7,988 bases of DNA from DAOTTW01 sp034437615. GTDB taxonomy: Bacteria; Chloroflexota; Anaerolineae; Aggregatilineales; Phototrophicaceae. The DNA lies in the NCBI GenBank assembly GCA_034437615.1, contig DAOTTW010000110.1:1-7988 (forward strand), written 5' to 3'. The notes under the pieces are model-generated. The model saw only the letters and a list, made by a program, of their open reading frames with translations, searched no databases and was not told the DNA's origin. How positions within the stretch are numbered: the stretch's first letter is position 1; each line of letters opens with the position of its first letter. The position numbers and the translations under genes are program-made. This document shows positions 6,434 through 7,988 of this stretch, piece by piece.

Positions 6434-6492
6434 CGTAGGGACATGGCTTGCCGTGTCCGCCATCTGCGGACGCCAAGAGTGGCGTCCCTACG
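6434..6492. repeat. Composite palindromic interspersed-type repeat
   Basis: Outer arms CGTAGGGAC (6434-6442) and GTCCCTACG (6484-6492) are exact inverted repeats. The interior holds three overlapping hairpins: GGACATGGC/GCCGTGTCC (6439-6458, loop TT, one G-U pair), GTCCGC/GCGGAC (6455-6471) and GGACGCCA/TGGCGTCC (6468-6487, loop AGAG). Imperfect ATGAT/ATCAT arms flank it at 6429-6433 and 6496-6500. The GTAGGGAC...GTCCCTAC style resembles the small palindromic repeats found in many copies in some Chloroflexota and cyanobacterial genomes; that likeness is from memory. It lies in the 201-bp non-coding spacer between the lyase and the HD gene. Confidence 0.75.
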
Positions 6493-6534
6493 AAGATCAT
6501 CTGAATCCGTTTTGATTGCTCCGTAAGTTACATT

Positions 6535-6563
6535 AAAGGTACCGTGAAGTGAACGACCTTTTT
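6535..6563 (+). terminator. Probable intrinsic terminator after the lyase gene
   Basis: AAAGGT (6535-6540) pairs with ACCTTT (6556-6561). An inner CGT/ACG extension (6543-6545 with 6553-6555) leaves a 2-nt bulge and a 7-nt loop. A five-T run (6559-6563) and then TTTT after one G follow. The stem is weaker than the SOD terminator. It ends only 27 bp before the HD gene start, so that gene's promoter either overlaps it or the gene depends on readthrough; I see no clear promoter. Confidence 0.6.
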
Positions 6564-6590
6564 GTTTTACACATGTTTTGGAGATGAATT

Positions 6591-7163
6591 ATGGACCGCG
6601 AGAGCGCTTACGCACTGATGACCGAATACACCGAATCCGACAGCCTGCGGCGGCATATGCTGGCGACAGAAGCCGCGATGCGTGCTTACGCGGAAAAATT
6701 CGGTGGCGACGTGGATGTATGGGGTGTGGTCGGGTTGCTGCATGATTTTGATTACGAAAAGAACCCGGATGTATCGGTCAAGGGGCATCCGCTGGTGGGT
6801 GCGGAGATTCTGCGCGAAAAGGGCGTGTCTGAAGAAATTGTGCGGGCGATTTTATCCCACGCGGAGGAGATTACAGGCGTGCAGCCAGAGAGCCAGATGG
6901 AAAAGGCGCTTGTGGCCTGTGACGAACTGACGGGCTTTATCATCGCCGTCACGCTGGTACGGCCATCTAAGAGCGTACTTGATGTGAAACTGAAATCAGT
7001 CAAGAAGAAGTGGAAAGACAAGGCATTCGCCGCGCCTGTGGATCGTGGGCACATCGGAGCGGCGGCGCAAAACCTGGGCGTTGACCTGGATGAGCACATC
7101 ACAACCGTGCTGGATGCGATGAAGGCCAACGCCGATACGCTTGGTTTACGTGGCGACGCCTAA
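6591..7163 (+). CDS. HD-domain (HDIG-type) phosphohydrolase-like protein
   Basis: 190 residues, single domain, cytosolic, no signal peptide or membrane segment. The HD superfamily metal-binding pattern is clear: His22, His51-Asp52 (in GLLHDFDYE) and Asp111 (in VACDELTG). His66 (in KGHPLVGAE) and His90 (in ILSHAEE) supply the extra ligands expected of a dinuclear HD site. Such enzymes hydrolyse phosphate esters, often nucleotides, but this small stand-alone group has no substrate I can name. The Lys-rich stretch at 134-144 (KLKSVKKKWKDK) is a possible nucleic-acid or phosphate-binding surface; that is inference. A GGAG ribosome binding site at 6580-6583, 7 nt before the ATG, supports the start. 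The stop codon overlaps the stop of the convergent L,D-transpeptidase gene by 4 bp. Confidence 0.9.
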   Translation: MDRESAYALMTEYTESDSLRRHMLATEAAMRAYAEKFGGDVDVWGVVGLLHDFDYEKNPDVSVKGHPLVGAEILREKGVSEEIVRAILSHAEEITGVQPESQMEKALVACDELTGFIIAVTLVRPSKSVLDVKLKSVKKKWKDKAFAAPVDRGHIGAAAQNLGVDLDEHITTVLDAMKANADTLGLRGDA

Positions 7164-7988
7164 AGCTGCACGTAGACCGGGGTGCCGATGTCCGCGAAAT
7201 CGTAGAAGAATTTGGCGTCCTCGTTGCGCATATTGACGCAGCCATGACTCATAGGCTGGCCGAAATTATCGTGCCAGTAGGCGGTATGAAAGGCGTAGGC
7301 GGCGTAGAAGTACATGACCCATTCGACGCCGGGCAGGTAGTAACCGGGGCCACTCATCGTCTGTGATTGGTATTTGCGGGTGACGCTGAAGCTGCCTGTT
7401 ACGGTGGGTGTGGCGGGTAGGCCAGTCGATACAATTGCTGCATGGATCAATTCGCCGTCTTCATAGGCGTAGGCGCTTTGCTGGCTGATGTCTACGACCA
7501 ACTCGCGGCCTGTGCCGACCTGCGGGCCAGGTGCGTCCATGACATCAGTAATCAGGGTGAGGTTGCTGGTGTCGATAGGTGCCCGCACGGTGCCAGGGAT
7601 ACGCAAGGTCTGGCCTGCGCGGATGTTATTCGGGTTGGTGATGTTGTTTTCGGCTGCGATGGCTGCCCATCCGACGCCGTACTGACTCGCGATGGACGAC
7701 AGTACCTCACCGACGCGCACGACATGCACGACAGGTTCAGCGCTGATGATTTCGTCGCTGCTGCCTGTTGCATCTGCTGTCGCTGTTGTCTCTGCTGCGG
7801 GTTCGGCTGCCTCAGCAGTTGGGGCAGGCGTGGCGGTTATCTCGCTGATTGCGGGGGCTGGCTCATCCACCACCGCCGCCTCGGTATCGGTCGTCTCAGC
7901 GTCGGCTTCTGGTGCTGCTGCTTCGGCTTCTACAGTGTCGCTGCTGCCTGCTGTTTCGTCCGTTTCGATGGCGATGGCAGCGGCTTCA
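7160..7988 (-). CDS. LysM plus L,D-transpeptidase (YkuD) cell-wall protein, 5' partial
   Basis: The frame is open from the right edge to a TAG at 7162-7160, giving 275 visible residues; the N-terminus, where an export signal is expected, is missing. Visible residues 1 to about 85 are a low-complexity linker of Ala, Glu, Asp, Thr, Pro and Ser. Residues about 88-132 form one LysM peptidoglycan-binding motif (VRVGEVLSSIASQYGV...IRAGQTLRIPG). Residues about 161-275 form a YkuD catalytic domain with His234 and the active-site block SHGCVNM (His248, Cys250 nucleophile). L,D-transpeptidases make 3-3 peptidoglycan cross-links or attach proteins to the wall, acting outside the membrane. The GTG at 7873 is an internal Val of the linker with no ribosome binding site, not a start. 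The linker continues unbroken beyond it to 7988. Confidence 0.92.
   Translation of the reverse strand, partial: EAAAIAIETDETAGSSDTVEAEAAAPEADAETTDTEAAVVDEPAPAISEITATPAPTAEAAEPAAETTATADATGSSDEIISAEPVVHVVRVGEVLSSIASQYGVGWAAIAAENNITNPNNIRAGQTLRIPGTVRAPIDTSNLTLITDVMDAPGPQVGTGRELVVDISQQSAYAYEDGELIHAAIVSTGLPATPTVTGSFSVTRKYQSQTMSGPGYYLPGVEWVMYFYAAYAFHTAYWHDNFGQPMSHGCVNMRNEDAKFFYDFADIGTPVYVQL

Noticed and set aside
6192..6500. 102-codon minus-strand ORF covering the repeat and the end of the lyase gene.
   Set aside because: Its N-terminal part is the repeat read as protein, a familiar spurious product of such elements, and the rest is antisense to a certain gene.
6405..6515. 36-codon plus-strand ORF running through the palindromic repeat.
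   Set aside because: It has no ribosome binding site, and most of its codons come from the repeat, which also opens frames on the other strand. It is best explained as a by-product of the palindrome.
7871..7873. GTG as start of the LysM/L,D-transpeptidase gene.
   Set aside because: The low-complexity linker continues in frame to the window edge, no ribosome binding site precedes the GTG, and an exported enzyme would lack a signal peptide if it began there.

Overview
This window reads like ordinary chromosomal DNA from a mid-GC bacterium with a Tat export pathway and a peptidoglycan wall. Gene content and style fit a member of the Chloroflexota such as Anaerolineae: tandem solute-binding modules, a LysM/YkuD protein on an Ala/Glu/Asp/Thr/Pro linker, a class II fumarase/aspartase of mixed character, and a palindromic GTAGGGAC-type repeat. 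That assignment is an impression, not a proof. No phage, plasmid, IS, CRISPR or defence genes are visible, and neither are RNA genes.

Layout. Positions 2-1264 (+) hold the 3' part of an extracellular solute-binding protein with two tandem family-3 modules, cut by the left edge. It runs head-on into, and overlaps by 24 bp, a minus-strand pair of paralogous 323-residue EamA/DMT transporters (2303-3274 followed by 1241-2212). Positions 3275-3410 form a divergent control region. From there the plus strand carries a cytosolic Mn-type superoxide dismutase (3411-4016), an intrinsic terminator, a second SOD with a twin-arginine signal peptide (4142-4891), and a class II fumarase/aspartase superfamily lyase (4989-6389). 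A 201-bp spacer then holds a composite palindromic repeat and another terminator, followed by a small HD-domain phosphohydrolase (6591-7163). That gene shares 4 bp with the tail of a convergent LysM plus L,D-transpeptidase gene (7160 to beyond 7988, minus strand), cut by the right edge.

How the parts fit. The two neighbouring SODs look like a cytosol/envelope pair made by duplication, with one copy gaining a Tat leader. The short spacer between them is densely organised: three copies of a 7-mer in alternating orientation, a good sigma70-like promoter for the exported copy, and a terminator whose stem starts almost exactly where that promoter would begin transcription. The lyase downstream needs no Fe-S cluster, which suits an oxygen-exposed cell, but whether it acts on fumarate/malate or on aspartate cannot be settled here. 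The transporters, HD protein and L,D-transpeptidase have no obvious functional link to the SOD genes. I see no clearly new multi-gene system. The most interesting points are the Tat-exported SOD, the overlapping promoter/terminator before it, and the non-canonical ligand pockets of the tandem solute-binding protein.
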